Assembly (NCBI GenBank): GCA_934435195.1
Contig: CAKSAJ010000012.1
Location: 1-64,000, forward strand
DNA length: 64,000 nt
Direction: 5' to 3'
From: an uncultured Schaedlerella sp.
GTDB taxonomy: Bacteria; Bacillota; Clostridia; Lachnospirales; Lachnospiraceae
Part shown: one piece after another, positions 34,932 to 43,794 of the stretch
Layout of the letters: the number at the start of each line of letters is the position of its first letter
How positions within the stretch are numbered: position 1 is the first letter of the stretch
Notes under the pieces: generated by a model
What the model was told of the DNA's origin: nothing
The model's database searches: none
What the model saw: the letters and a program-made list of their open reading frames with translations, nothing else
Program-made: the position numbers and the translations under genes

Positions 34932-35261
34932 TCATCTCCAAATGTCCCCTCCACAAAACAAATAACTGAATACAACTATTTGAATTGCCAGTATCACCGG
35001 TATTCCCACAAAAAATTTCACTTTCTTTGTTTTATGGTGAAATATATACATTGCAAGCCATCCACCAATCGAACCACCGATAAGTGCCAATCCAAGTAGT
35101 GTACTTTCTCGTATTCGCCATTCTTGTCGTATAGCCTTGTATTTATCTACTCCAAATATTACAAACGTAATCACATTGATTATAACCAAATATAAAATCA
35201 AACTGCTGTGTATCGTCATCTTAATATCATTCCATTCTTTCTGAAGATTATCTTTTTTCAC
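34932..35261 (-). CDS. DUF1294 family small membrane protein
   Basis: 109 aa with three membrane segments. The family signature is FVIFGVDKYKAIRQEWRIRE near residue 36, then LLGLALIGGSIGGWLAMYIF and HHKTKKVKFFVGIPVI. The function is unknown. The GTG at 35261 has only a weak ribosome site; an ATG 14 codons later is an alternative start. Confidence 0.8.
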   Translation of the reverse strand: MKKDNLQKEWNDIKMTIHSSLILYLVIINVITFVIFGVDKYKAIRQEWRIRESTLLGLALIGGSIGGWLAMYIFHHKTKKVKFFVGIPVILAIQIVVFSYLFCGGDIWR

Positions 35262-35273
35262 TATAATCTCATC

Positions 35274-36296
35274 CTATTTTTCATCCCATTCTCGCTTTGT
35301 AAATAAAATGTCATGATTGATCAAGCGATAGAAATCGCGTTTCATTTCTTCATATCGCTGATCTCCCAATGCCATTAACCACATCATCTTCGTAATGGTT
35401 GCCTCCAACGTCATATCATACGCTTCCAGTAATTTAAAATCCAGTTTCACACGCTTGCCAACTTCGTATACAGTCATATTACTTCCTTCATTTGCAACCT
35501 GCGTAGTCATCACAACAATTTTTCCTTTGTCTTTCCATTTATTCATTTCTTCATAAAATTCTTCTAATAAGCTCTCTGGAATCCCACCTACTCCAAAACT
35601 CTCAATGACAAGACAGTCATAATTTTCAAACAAGTAAGGTAAAATATCTGCCTTCATTCCCGGAATCAATTTCAACACATACACACTATTTTTCATTTCA
35701 TAATAAAATCTGACTGGACCTGTGTACGGCATTTCTGTAATATAACGTACCAAAACACCATCTTGGATTACTGCAAGATACGGAAAATTTATGCTTGTAA
35801 ATGCATTATAACTCTTTGCTCTCTCTTTTCTCGCCCTTGTTCCCACAATAACTTTCCCGTCAAATACTATATTCACATCCTGCGAATCATTATCGGAAGC
35901 ATAAATAAAACTATCCAGTAAATTCGTCTTTGCATCAGTAACATCCATCTCAATCGGTTTCTGTGCACCTGTAACAACAATCGGTTTTCTGGAATTCTGA
36001 ATCATATAAGACAGTGCCGCTGCTGTATATGCCAAAGTATCCGTTCCGTGACAAATTACAAATCCATCATACTCACTATAATTTTCTTCTATTGTTTTCA
36101 CCAGTAATTTCCAATGATCCGGTGTTACATTTGTACTATCTAAATTACAAACTTGAATAGACTCTACTTCACAAATCTTTGCAACTGCAGGTATATAAGT
36201 CAAAATATCCTCCGGCGAAAGCCCGGGTGCAAGTCCGTATTCTGTTTGTTTGGAAGCGATTGTCCCTCCTGTTCCTATCATCAATATCTTTTTCAT
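35274..36296 (-). CDS. Asparaginase (type I-like)
   Basis: 340 aa. The nucleophile loop is LMIGTGGTIASKQTEYGLAP near the N-terminus and the second catalytic motif is DGFVICHGTDTLAYTAAALS near residue 85. It hydrolyses asparagine in the cytosol. The start follows GGAGAGGGAACG; upstream of it lies an extended -10 (TGGTATACT, 36329-36334 on the minus strand). One of the two copies of a dispersed palindrome lies between this gene and the YibE/F pair. Confidence 0.92.
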   Translation of the reverse strand: MKKILMIGTGGTIASKQTEYGLAPGLSPEDILTYIPAVAKICEVESIQVCNLDSTNVTPDHWKLLVKTIEENYSEYDGFVICHGTDTLAYTAAALSYMIQNSRKPIVVTGAQKPIEMDVTDAKTNLLDSFIYASDNDSQDVNIVFDGKVIVGTRARKERAKSYNAFTSINFPYLAVIQDGVLVRYITEMPYTGPVRFYYEMKNSVYVLKLIPGMKADILPYLFENYDCLVIESFGVGGIPESLLEEFYEEMNKWKDKGKIVVMTTQVANEGSNMTVYEVGKRVKLDFKLLEAYDMTLEATITKMMWLMALGDQRYEEMKRDFYRLINHDILFTKREWDEK

Positions 36297-36396
36297 ATCG
36301 TTCCCTCTCCATGTTTCTCGTATAAATGAGTATACCACAATTTATTTCATATAAAAAGGATGACTCTGTGCAATCATAGAAATCATAGAAATGGAT

Positions 36397-36427
36397 GTTG
36401 CTGTTCACAGTACCTATGACCAGCAAC
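36397..36427. repeat. Dispersed palindromic repeat, copy 1
   Basis: 31 bases with 7-base arms (GTTGCTG ... CAGCAAC) and internal pairing TCA/TGA. Its first 27 bases match a second copy at 55097 with one mismatch. Confidence 0.7.
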
Positions 36428-36477
36428 AAATGGATTCTTTATTTATATTACAATCATAGTTAGCTAACGGCTTATTC

Positions 36478-37218
36478 TCACACAAATTTTGCCATTAACC
36501 ATGCCGCTATCGGAATCACAATCACACATGAAATGGCTCCAAAAATCATTGAAACACAATTCTGAAATAGAATTTTAGAATTTAATATAATCTCTATTGA
36601 ATAATCCTGGATTTTTAAATATGCAAAAAGCAATAATGACTCACCTAAATATGCAAATAACAATGTATTCACTGTTGTCCCAATCACTTCTCTTCCTATT
36701 TGAATTCCACTTTCCATTACTTCTTCCATTTTTAAATCTGCTCTATGCATTTTCACTTCATATATTGATGTTGTAACTGTCAATGCCATATCAAGGACTG
36801 TTCCCAATGTACTAAGTATAATCACAGACACTGCAACTTTTTGCATATTAATATCTAAATTCATATTATAATAAAATACGTCTTCTCCTACTGCCTGTAT
36901 TTCATTTAATCCACCTGCTTCGCTTTTCCATATTACAAAATATACAGCAAAAAATAATATACTCATTGTAAGTAATACCGCTATAAATGCACTCCACGTT
37001 TTCACGTTAGAACCATTTTGATAAAACAACGTAATACATGAAATCAAAAAACCTGCTCCTATCGTAGTAAAAAGAACTGGCATTCCAGATGCCATAAGCC
37101 AAATTGCCAAACTTATCACAAACAGATTTCCGCACAATGCTATCAGAGATACTACTCCTCTGTCTCCACCGACAACTACAATAGAAATCAATAAAATTAC
37201 GCCCAATGCCATCAGCAT
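36478..37218 (-). CDS. YibE/F family membrane protein (second)
   Basis: 246 aa, about seven membrane segments. The family signature is STLGTVLDMALTVTTSIYEV near residue 135, followed by SGIQIGREVIGTTVNTLLFA, then YLGESLLLFAYLKI. The YibE/F family is of unknown transport function. It overlaps the end of the first YibE/F gene by 7 bases, so the two are translationally coupled. Confidence 0.85.
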   Translation of the reverse strand: MLMALGVILLISIVVVGGDRGVVSLIALCGNLFVISLAIWLMASGMPVLFTTIGAGFLISCITLFYQNGSNVKTWSAFIAVLLTMSILFFAVYFVIWKSEAGGLNEIQAVGEDVFYYNMNLDINMQKVAVSVIILSTLGTVLDMALTVTTSIYEVKMHRADLKMEEVMESGIQIGREVIGTTVNTLLFAYLGESLLLFAYLKIQDYSIEIILNSKILFQNCVSMIFGAISCVIVIPIAAWLMAKFV

Positions 37219-38348
37219 GTTATTTTTCTCCTCTTTATCGTCATTTTCATTATTAATGAAGTAATTAAAATAGAAACCGGAATGGCAAGAACAATTCCTG
37301 TACTTTCAATAAAAAACCGACATAATTCACATGGAATATGCAACTTAATAATTGTCATAAACCGTATTTCATTATTCATTCGAATCAAACATGTTGGAAT
37401 CAATCCACATACAAATACAAACAGCAATACATTTATCATAGTCCCCATGATGTCATATCCTATTTCTCTTCCCGATTTAAAAAGTTGTAAAAATGTCACA
37501 TCTGGTTTCTTCCTAATGATTTCACTCAAGGCTGTAGCTATGGCAACCGCCACATCCATAATTGCACCTATTCCAGAAAGTAATATCTCTGCATGAAAAA
37601 TTTCATCTGGATTATCTATACTCCCAAGATATTCCATTGTTGAATAGTCTACCTCTTGTGCATAAGTAATTACAATATCAAATGCCCCCATGATTATTAC
37701 AAGGACAATCAATGTCGATACTATTGACGCTATTGTTTTTTTATTGATTCCATTTAAACCAATCAGCGTTGCAACCGCAAAAAATACTATCATCCTGCTA
37801 CAAATTTCCAACACATTAGAAGTATTTTCCGCACATATAAATCCAATTATAAATATCACGATATTCATCAATACTGTAATAATTGTCAATACTCCTTGTC
37901 TTCCTGTAACCATTACAAGTAAAACAAATAAAAATCCTATTAAACTCACTAATTCTGTATCACGCTTCAAACCTCTTATTCCTAATTTGATATCATCTTT
38001 TGTGCCATTTAAAAATACTTTATCCCCTTTATGATATTTCTGACTTAACATCCCAGTGTAAGTATACTCATTTGATGCCCCTATCATTTTCCCCTTACTT
38101 TTTCCATTAAGAACAATTCCGCGAATACTTTGTTTATATTCTGTTTCCATAGTTCCACGCGTACTTTTTGTTTCACCCGATTCCATTGTTTCTACTTCAG
38201 TTAATTTTGCAATTGGGATGTGATATAGCCATGCATCGCACATTGTAAAAAGAATAGCTGTCAGATACGCAATAATCAATATAACTTGTTGTTTTAATTT
38301 TTTACTTTTCTTTATATGTTTTATTATCTTTTTTCCAAACTGTCTCAT
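37212..38348 (-). CDS. YibE/F family membrane protein (first)
   Basis: 378 aa. The N-terminal membrane segment (LKQQVILIIAYLTAILFTMC) precedes an extracytoplasmic part of about 100 residues, then multiple membrane segments with the signature LLSGIGAIMDVAVAIATALS and the later GREIGYDIMGTMINVLLFVF. The ATG at 38348 is chosen because AGTAGGAT lies upstream; the longest frame would start inside the terminator hairpin of the preceding gene. It pairs with the 246-aa homologue. Confidence 0.85.
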   Translation of the reverse strand: MRQFGKKIIKHIKKSKKLKQQVILIIAYLTAILFTMCDAWLYHIPIAKLTEVETMESGETKSTRGTMETEYKQSIRGIVLNGKSKGKMIGASNEYTYTGMLSQKYHKGDKVFLNGTKDDIKLGIRGLKRDTELVSLIGFLFVLLVMVTGRQGVLTIITVLMNIVIFIIGFICAENTSNVLEICSRMIVFFAVATLIGLNGINKKTIASIVSTLIVLVIIMGAFDIVITYAQEVDYSTMEYLGSIDNPDEIFHAEILLSGIGAIMDVAVAIATALSEIIRKKPDVTFLQLFKSGREIGYDIMGTMINVLLFVFVCGLIPTCLIRMNNEIRFMTIIKLHIPCELCRFFIESTGIVLAIPVSILITSLIMKMTIKRRKITC

Positions 38349-38392
38349 TTTTATCCTACTTTGTTTCTGCATTCCTTGCATATTCCACAAAA

Positions 38393-38432
38393 AACGACTA
38401 CATCTATTCATATTTCGAAGATTGTAGTCGTT
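38393..38432 (-). terminator. Terminator of the ThrH-like gene
   Basis: A 10-bp perfect stem (AACGACTACA with TGTAGTCGTT) is followed on the minus strand by TTTTTTG. It separates the phosphatase gene from the YibE/F pair. Confidence 0.8.
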
Positions 38433-38463
38433 TCATTACTTTTCAATTGTCAAATATGGATTT

Positions 38464-39063
38464 TTACAACGCCTCTTTAATTGCCGCAAGCAACTCACTA
38501 TATTCCTCGTATGCCGGAAGTTCCGGATACTCTTTCTTAATAGCATCTGTACTTCTAAAAAGAAAGCCAGCCTTACTTGCCTGAATCATACCCAAATCGT
38601 TGTGGCTGTCTCCACTTGCTATCGTATCATACCCGATAGACTGCAGTGCTTTCACTGTTGTAAGCTTTGACTGTTCACATCTCATTTTAAATCCTGTGAT
38701 TTCTCCAGTTTCTGCAACTTCAAGTGAATTACAGAAAATAGTCGGCCATCCCAGTTTTTCCATAAGTGGACTTGCAAACTGTGTAAATGTATCACTTATA
38801 ATAATAACCTGTGTGATAGAACGAAGCTCATCCAGGAACTCTTTTGCTCCCGGCATTGGATCAATCTTTGCAATCGTCTCCTGTATTTCTTTTAATCCAA
38901 GTCCATGTTCTTTTAATATCTGAATTCTCCAGTTCATGAGCTTATCATAATCAGGTTCATCTCTTGTAGTTCTTTTGAGCTCCGGAATACCGCTTTCTTC
39001 TGCGAATGCAATCCAGATTTCCGGTACAAGCACTCCTTCGAGATCTAAACATACAATATTCAT
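38464..39063 (-). CDS. thrH: Phosphoserine phosphatase / homoserine phosphotransferase ThrH
   Basis: 199 aa HAD hydrolase. Motif I is IVCLDLEGVLVPEIWIAFAE (nucleophile Asp7); motif II is ITQVIIISDTFTQFASPLM; motif III/IV is ASGDSHNDLGMIQASKAGF. ThrH transfers phosphate from phosphoserine to homoserine, linking serine and threonine pathways. The length and the LDLEGVLVPE opening match ThrH rather than SerB. ATG after GGAGGAAG. Confidence 0.9.
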   Translation of the reverse strand: MNIVCLDLEGVLVPEIWIAFAEESGIPELKRTTRDEPDYDKLMNWRIQILKEHGLGLKEIQETIAKIDPMPGAKEFLDELRSITQVIIISDTFTQFASPLMEKLGWPTIFCNSLEVAETGEITGFKMRCEQSKLTTVKALQSIGYDTIASGDSHNDLGMIQASKAGFLFRSTDAIKKEYPELPAYEEYSELLAAIKEAL

Positions 39064-39166
39064 CTTTCTTCCTCCATAATTTATCAGTTTAATATGATAA
39101 AGTATACCACACCTTTTTAGTTATGTCATCTATGATTATGTATATGTGATGATAAAAACAAATATT

Positions 39167-39577
39167 TTATCTTTCAGCCAGATACTTCTCCGTCAATTTC
39201 ACTGCATCTTCAATACACTGAGAACAACTACACAATACCTTTCCAGTATCAACACCCTTCAGTTCACGACAGATGCAAGATCCATTTTTCCCAACGAATC
39301 GTTCTACCTGTTCTCTTATCTTTTTATATGTAGTCCCCTTCGTTTTAGACCCTTCTTTTGTACTTCCCTTGCTATTATCGAGCCCTATGATCATTGCCAT
39401 TCCTGAAAGTGCGCCACACATCTCCATGCATCCCATACCAAGACCAAAGCCTTCTGCTATACGAAACATTTCATCTTCATCAATACCAAATTCTTTACAA
39501 AAAGAACAAGCTACTGCCTGTGCACAATTACATCCTCTGTTATGCAATTCCAATGCATGTTCTACTTTTGTACTCAT
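39167..39577 (-). CDS. C_GCAxxG_C_C family redox protein
   Basis: 136 aa. Conserved cysteines lie in RGCNCAQAVACSFCKEFG near residue 14, GLGMGCMEMCGALSGMAM near 47 (the GCAxxG motif appears as CGALSG), and CICRELKGVDTGKVLCSCSQ near 100. These proteins are putative metal/redox proteins, function unknown. A CCGCTT/AAGCGG palindrome lies in its leader at 39603-39618. Confidence 0.88.
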   Translation of the reverse strand: MSTKVEHALELHNRGCNCAQAVACSFCKEFGIDEDEMFRIAEGFGLGMGCMEMCGALSGMAMIIGLDNSKGSTKEGSKTKGTTYKKIREQVERFVGKNGSCICRELKGVDTGKVLCSCSQCIEDAVKLTEKYLAER

Positions 39578-39659
39578 ATTTCTTTTCTCCTCTTCTTATT
39601 GTCCGCTTATAAAAGCGGCTCTTATCATTTGAATTCAAGTCGAACTAAAAGCACAAACT

Positions 39660-39688
39660 AGCTGTTTTTCCAAATAGGAAAAACAGCT
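39660..39688. terminator. 12-bp hairpin after the SDR gene
   Basis: Perfect AGCTGTTTTTCC/GGAAAAACAGCT arms with a 5-base loop. No T-run follows on the minus strand; the terminator role is uncertain. Confidence 0.5.
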
Positions 39689-39720
39689 AATCTGATAAAT
39701 GCCCAACACTTTAAATCTTA

Positions 39721-40515
39721 TTAGTTATTAGAATAAAATGATCCCATATAACGGATATATTCATCATCTGTTTTATTTGCCTGCCAATTATGAACATTTG
39801 CTTTATTATGTTCACCTGCAATAACAGAAAGAGATTTTCCGAGATTGTCAAATGCTTCTTCCACGCAAGCCTCCGGTGTCATAGCAGCCTTCATAACAGC
39901 TTCTCCTGCCGGTCCACCCGGAAGGTTGCTTAACAGACTTGGTGTTATTGTTGTACCTAAAGTAATAACTTCCACATCAACATTTGTACTCTCACATTCT
40001 GCTGCTACAGCTTCTGTCAACTTTTTAATATAAGATTTACCTGCACCATACTGTGCATTATATGGCGAACTGCTGATTGCTGTTAAAGAAGATACGTTGA
40101 TCACAGCACCTCGATCCTGTTTTGCAAAGATTCCCATATAGTGATAGAAGCATTTTAAGAAAGTCATAACGTTAACATTAATCATCTGCTCATGCTTCTC
40201 CCATGGAGTATCCTGTAATTTCCCAAATGTATGGAAACAGGCAACATAACTCATGAATCCCATATCAAGATCTTTTGTTGCTTCAAAAATCTTATCTGTA
40301 CAGTCAGACTGTGCAAAATCCGCACGGATAACCATATGATCTACGCCATATGTTTCACTAATATTTTTTCCAAGTTCCTGCAGCATCTCTTCTCTTCTTC
40401 CTACAAGAACAACACTCATTCCCTCAGAAGCAATTTTTTCTGCAAAGGCTTTTCCCACTCCTTCAGTTGCTCCCAGAATAATTCCCCATTCACCGTATTT
40501 CTCTCTTAAATTCAT
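39721..40515 (-). CDS. Short-chain dehydrogenase/reductase
   Basis: 264 aa. The nucleotide-binding motif is GIILGATEGVGKAFAEKIAS and the catalytic Ser and YxxxK are in INVSSLTAISSSPYNAQYGA followed by GKSYIKKL (residues about 140-165). The substrate is unknown. Ribosome site GGAGGAAAAAACG. Confidence 0.9.
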   Translation of the reverse strand: MNLREKYGEWGIILGATEGVGKAFAEKIASEGMSVVLVGRREEMLQELGKNISETYGVDHMVIRADFAQSDCTDKIFEATKDLDMGFMSYVACFHTFGKLQDTPWEKHEQMINVNVMTFLKCFYHYMGIFAKQDRGAVINVSSLTAISSSPYNAQYGAGKSYIKKLTEAVAAECESTNVDVEVITLGTTITPSLLSNLPGGPAGEAVMKAAMTPEACVEEAFDNLGKSLSVIAGEHNKANVHNWQANKTDDEYIRYMGSFYSNN

Positions 40516-40640
40516 CGTTTTTTCCTCCTATTTTTTTACGATTCATAACGAGATATACTATACCATGTCTGGAGAATTTTAACAATGGAGAAAGTCTATT
40601 ATCTTTGTTTTTAGGAAAATATTAACATTTTTTCAATTTT

Positions 40641-41141
40641 CTATTCCACAACCATTTTTCTTAGTTTATCCAAATCATTTTTATTCGGATGTGATAATGC
40701 ACTGTCAAAATTTTTAATCATCATGTCAAGATTTGGCATATGATTTGGCTGTTCTTTCATCTTCACATAGCGTTCTCGCACAGATTGTGGCATCTTGCCC
40801 TGACACATATATTCACCAATAATTGTGTTGCTTGAATCAATGCTTTCTTTAATCTGTCCAAGCACCTTTTGAAAGTACTCCTGACTGCCACCAAACCCAG
40901 CTGTTCCAAACAAGAAAATTTTCTTATTTTTGAGTTTTTTCAACAATTCTAACGTCTCTTTATCCGCATTTCCCTGATTTGTCCAAAATCCTATATATAC
41001 TTTATCAGACTGTGGTTCTTCTTTGCTCACACCAAAATAATCGCATTTTTCTTTTGGAAGTACCTCGTAAATTGTATCCGCAAGTTCCTTTGTATTCCCT
41101 GTTGAACTGCTAAATATAATCGAATATCTTTCTGTTTCCAT
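40641..41141 (-). CDS. Flavodoxin-like protein
   Basis: 166 aa. FMN loop IIFSSSTGNTKELADTIYEV near residue 10; further flavodoxin contacts at YIGFWTNQGNADKETLELL and FLFGTAGFGGSQEYFQKVLG. The C-terminus has a helical tail. The start is placed at the ATG 8 bases after AGAGG. It is divergent from the MATE gene at 41292; its own promoter reads TTGACA, 16 bases, TAGAAT. Confidence 0.85.
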   Translation of the reverse strand: METERYSIIFSSSTGNTKELADTIYEVLPKEKCDYFGVSKEEPQSDKVYIGFWTNQGNADKETLELLKKLKNKKIFLFGTAGFGGSQEYFQKVLGQIKESIDSSNTIIGEYMCQGKMPQSVRERYVKMKEQPNHMPNLDMMIKNFDSALSHPNKNDLDKLRKMVVE

Positions 41142-41168
41142 ATTCATTACCTCTTTTCTCACAGTTAC

Positions 41169-41241
41169 ATTCTATCATATATAAATATTTTGTCAAAATC
41201 ACGCAACCTAGTTAGACAAAACATAGATGAGATGATATAAT
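41169..41241. promoter_or_regulatory. Divergent promoters with shared inverted repeat
   Basis: Leftward: TTGACA (41191-41196), 16 bases, TAGAAT (41169-41174) for the flavodoxin. Rightward: TAGACA (41213-41218), 17 bases, TATAAT (41236-41241) for the MATE pump. The inverted repeat TTTTGTC/GACAAAA (41188-41194 and 41215-41221) overlaps both -35 boxes. Confidence 0.6.
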
Positions 41242-41291
41242 TCTATAGATATTCATCGCTATGAAAATATTTATGATAAGGAAGTGAAATT

Positions 41292-42638
41292 TTGGAACAA
41301 GGGAACTTAACAAAAGGTCCTATTTTAAAAACATTAACTAAGCTTGCCATTCCTATTATGGCATCTTCTTTTTTGGGGACATTATACAATCTTACTGACA
41401 TGGCATGGATCGGATTGCTCGGCTCTAAAGCCGTTGCTGGTGTCGGTGTCGGTGGTATGTTCACCTGGCTCTCACAGGGATTAGCCTCTATGGCTAGAAT
41501 GGGTGGTCAGGTACAGGTGGCACAGTGTATCGGTCGGGGGGACCGAGAAAAAGCACATGCTTATGCACAGACAGCAATACAATTATCTACTTTTATGGGA
41601 TTATTATATGCTGCTGTTTCTTTATTGTTTACGAATCAGTTGGTAGGATTCTTCCATTTGACCGATCCGGAAGCATGGACTGCTGCCATCTCTTATACTA
41701 AAATCGCCTGTGGACTTATTGTTTTTTCATTTTTAACATTAACCATGACAGGCATTTATACTGCACAAGGTGACTCAAAAACACCTTTTTTAGCCAACCT
41801 GATTGGGCTTGTACTGAATATGATCTTAGATCCTGTTCTCATTCTCGGACCGGGACCATTTCCAAAATTTGGTGTGGCAGGTGCAGCTATCGCAACAGTT
41901 ACCGCTCAGTTTGTTGTTATGAGCGTTATGATTTTAGGCGTTATAAAGCAGAAAAAAGACAACGTATTGAAAAAGACTCGGTTAATTGCGAAAATGCATT
42001 TTGAACATGTTGCAGGTATATGTAAAATCGGAATTCCAACTGCACTTCAAGGAATGGCTTACTGTGCAATTTCTATGGTACTGACCCGTATGGTATCTGC
42101 CTTTGGAGCGGAAGCCATTGCTACGCAAAGAGTTGGCGGACAGATTGAATCTGTTTCATGGAATACTGCTGAAGGATTTGCTTCTGCTTTGAATGCATTT
42201 ATCGGGCAAAACTATGGTGCCGGTAAGATGGACAGAGTAAAGAAAGGGTATCGTGCCTCATTATTTACGGTTGGTATCTGGGGCTTATTAATTACAATGT
42301 TGTTTGTTTTCGCTCCAAACACAATTGCCTCTCTTTTCTTCCATGAACCAAAAGCCATTGCTACCGCAGTCGGATATCTTATTATTGTAGGTTTCAGTGA
42401 GGCTTTTATGTGTGTCGAGCTTACTACAATCGGTGCATTATCCGGACTTGGAAAAACACACCTTTGCAGTGTTATTTCTATTTTATTTACAAGTGCACGT
42501 ATTCCTCTTGCGATTGTCCTTGGACAGAGTACACTTGGTCTTGACGGAATCTGGTGGGCAGTCTCGCTTACATCAATTGTAAAAGGTATTATTTTTGTTT
42601 GTACATTCTTCTGGATTACAAAAGAAAAACCTGCCTGA
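41292..42638 (+). CDS. MATE family efflux transporter
   Basis: 448 aa, twelve membrane segments. The N-terminus is KGPILKTLTKLAIPIMASSF, then LYNLTDMAWIGLLGSKAVAG, and the second half ALQGMAYCAISMVLTRMVSA with VGGQIESVSWNTAEGFASAL. It exports drugs or other cations with Na+ or H+. It starts with TTG, 6 bases after AAGGAAGTG. Its last codons are part of the following terminator. Confidence 0.93.
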   Translation: MEQGNLTKGPILKTLTKLAIPIMASSFLGTLYNLTDMAWIGLLGSKAVAGVGVGGMFTWLSQGLASMARMGGQVQVAQCIGRGDREKAHAYAQTAIQLSTFMGLLYAAVSLLFTNQLVGFFHLTDPEAWTAAISYTKIACGLIVFSFLTLTMTGIYTAQGDSKTPFLANLIGLVLNMILDPVLILGPGPFPKFGVAGAAIATVTAQFVVMSVMILGVIKQKKDNVLKKTRLIAKMHFEHVAGICKIGIPTALQGMAYCAISMVLTRMVSAFGAEAIATQRVGGQIESVSWNTAEGFASALNAFIGQNYGAGKMDRVKKGYRASLFTVGIWGLLITMLFVFAPNTIASLFFHEPKAIATAVGYLIIVGFSEAFMCVELTTIGALSGLGKTHLCSVISILFTSARIPLAIVLGQSTLGLDGIWWAVSLTSIVKGIIFVCTFFWITKEKPA

Positions 42639-42660
42639 GTACTTTACTCAGGCAGGTTTT
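42626..42660. terminator. Bidirectional terminator overlapping the end of the MATE gene
   Basis: Arms 42626-42640 and 42646-42660 are perfectly complementary (15 bp) and flanked by A and T runs. The stop codon of the MATE gene lies in the left arm. Confidence 0.85.
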
Positions 42661-42699
42661 CTTTATATTGAGTTGCTGTACTTAGAAAAAGACCAGGTT

Positions 42700-43791
42700 T
42701 CACATTTTCCCCAGTCTTTTAGCTTCTTCAATGATATCTAACAACTTTCGGTTCGCACTGCCAATCTGTACTCCTGCATCGATCACTGTATCGCACATTT
42801 GTACTGCCTTAATTGCCTCCTCATACGCCCGTTCACTTATTTTCTCAAACGGAGTTTCTTCAATCACTTGTGTCGCCAATACTTTTGCCACCTGGTAATC
42901 CACATCATTTTGATATAGGATTCCAGCTACAAAAGGTATCTGCTCCTTTCGAAGTTTCCGGTAGATCGGTATTCCATTTCCTCCGGAAGATATAACAAAG
43001 GTCTTTGGCTTTCCTTCTATCTTCGGTAATTCCATGCTTCCAAATAATGGATCAAAATATCCATTTTCTATCTCATATAATTCTCGGATAATTGGCTCTG
43101 TAAAAATATCCTCCGGTTGTCCATAATGAGTGATCGTCTCACCCTTCACACACATCACTTTATCCGAAACCTTCTGTGCCAGTTCAATTTCATGTAAGGA
43201 CATAATAACCGTAATATGCTTTTCTCTCACCATATGCTCCAAAATCGAGAGCAGCTCAAGCTTATGTTTCACATCCAAAAAGGAAGTCGGCTCGTCTAAA
43301 ATCATCACTTCCGGCTCCTGACAAATTGCTCTTGCGAGCAAAATACGTTGTCTTTGTCCGTCACTGATTTCATTAAAATTACAATTTCCCAACTCTAATG
43401 CATGCACCGTCTCCATCGCTTCTTCGACGATTTTCTCATCCTTGGCTGTTAAAATGCCTAACCGCCCGGTATATGGATAACGTCCCATTGCTACTACATC
43501 GTGACAAGTCATATACTCCGTTTTGATTCGTTCTGTCAAAACCACCGCCATCTTCGACGCCATTTCCTTGTAAGACAATTCTAAAAGAGACGTATCATCA
43601 TAAAACACATTTCCTGCAATCCACTTTAATTGTCTTGTAAGGCTCTTTAAAATCGTGGACTTTCCCGAACCATTTGGCCCGATCAATGTTACAATTTCAC
43701 CTTTGTTAATCCCTATGTTAATATCATGGATCAACGCTTTTCCTTGATAGCCTACCGCCAGATTATCCAGCCGGATATAATGATCTGTCAT
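42700..43791 (-). CDS. Iron/haem/corrinoid ABC transporter ATPase with extra C-terminal domain
   Basis: 363 aa. Walker A is LIGPNGSGKSTILKSLTRQL near residue 36; the signature is the variant SDGQRQRILLARAI near 142; Walker B is EVMILDEPTSFLD near 160; and the switch His is in MSLHEIELA. The ABC part ends near residue 250; the remaining about 110 residues (starting TFVISSGGNGIPIYRKL) form a second domain seen, from memory, in some cobalamin-type and archaeal ATPases. It lies 3 bases after the permease gene. Confidence 0.88.
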   Translation of the reverse strand: MTDHYIRLDNLAVGYQGKALIHDINIGINKGEIVTLIGPNGSGKSTILKSLTRQLKWIAGNVFYDDTSLLELSYKEMASKMAVVLTERIKTEYMTCHDVVAMGRYPYTGRLGILTAKDEKIVEEAMETVHALELGNCNFNEISDGQRQRILLARAICQEPEVMILDEPTSFLDVKHKLELLSILEHMVREKHITVIMSLHEIELAQKVSDKVMCVKGETITHYGQPEDIFTEPIIRELYEIENGYFDPLFGSMELPKIEGKPKTFVISSGGNGIPIYRKLRKEQIPFVAGILYQNDVDYQVAKVLATQVIEETPFEKISERAYEEAIKAVQMCDTVIDAGVQIGSANRKLLDIIEEAKRLGKM

Positions 43792-43794
43792 CTC

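Noticed and set aside
40641..41141. Possible bilirubin-reductase flavodoxin (bilS)
   Set aside because: No reductase partner gene is adjacent and I cannot confirm the match by eye.
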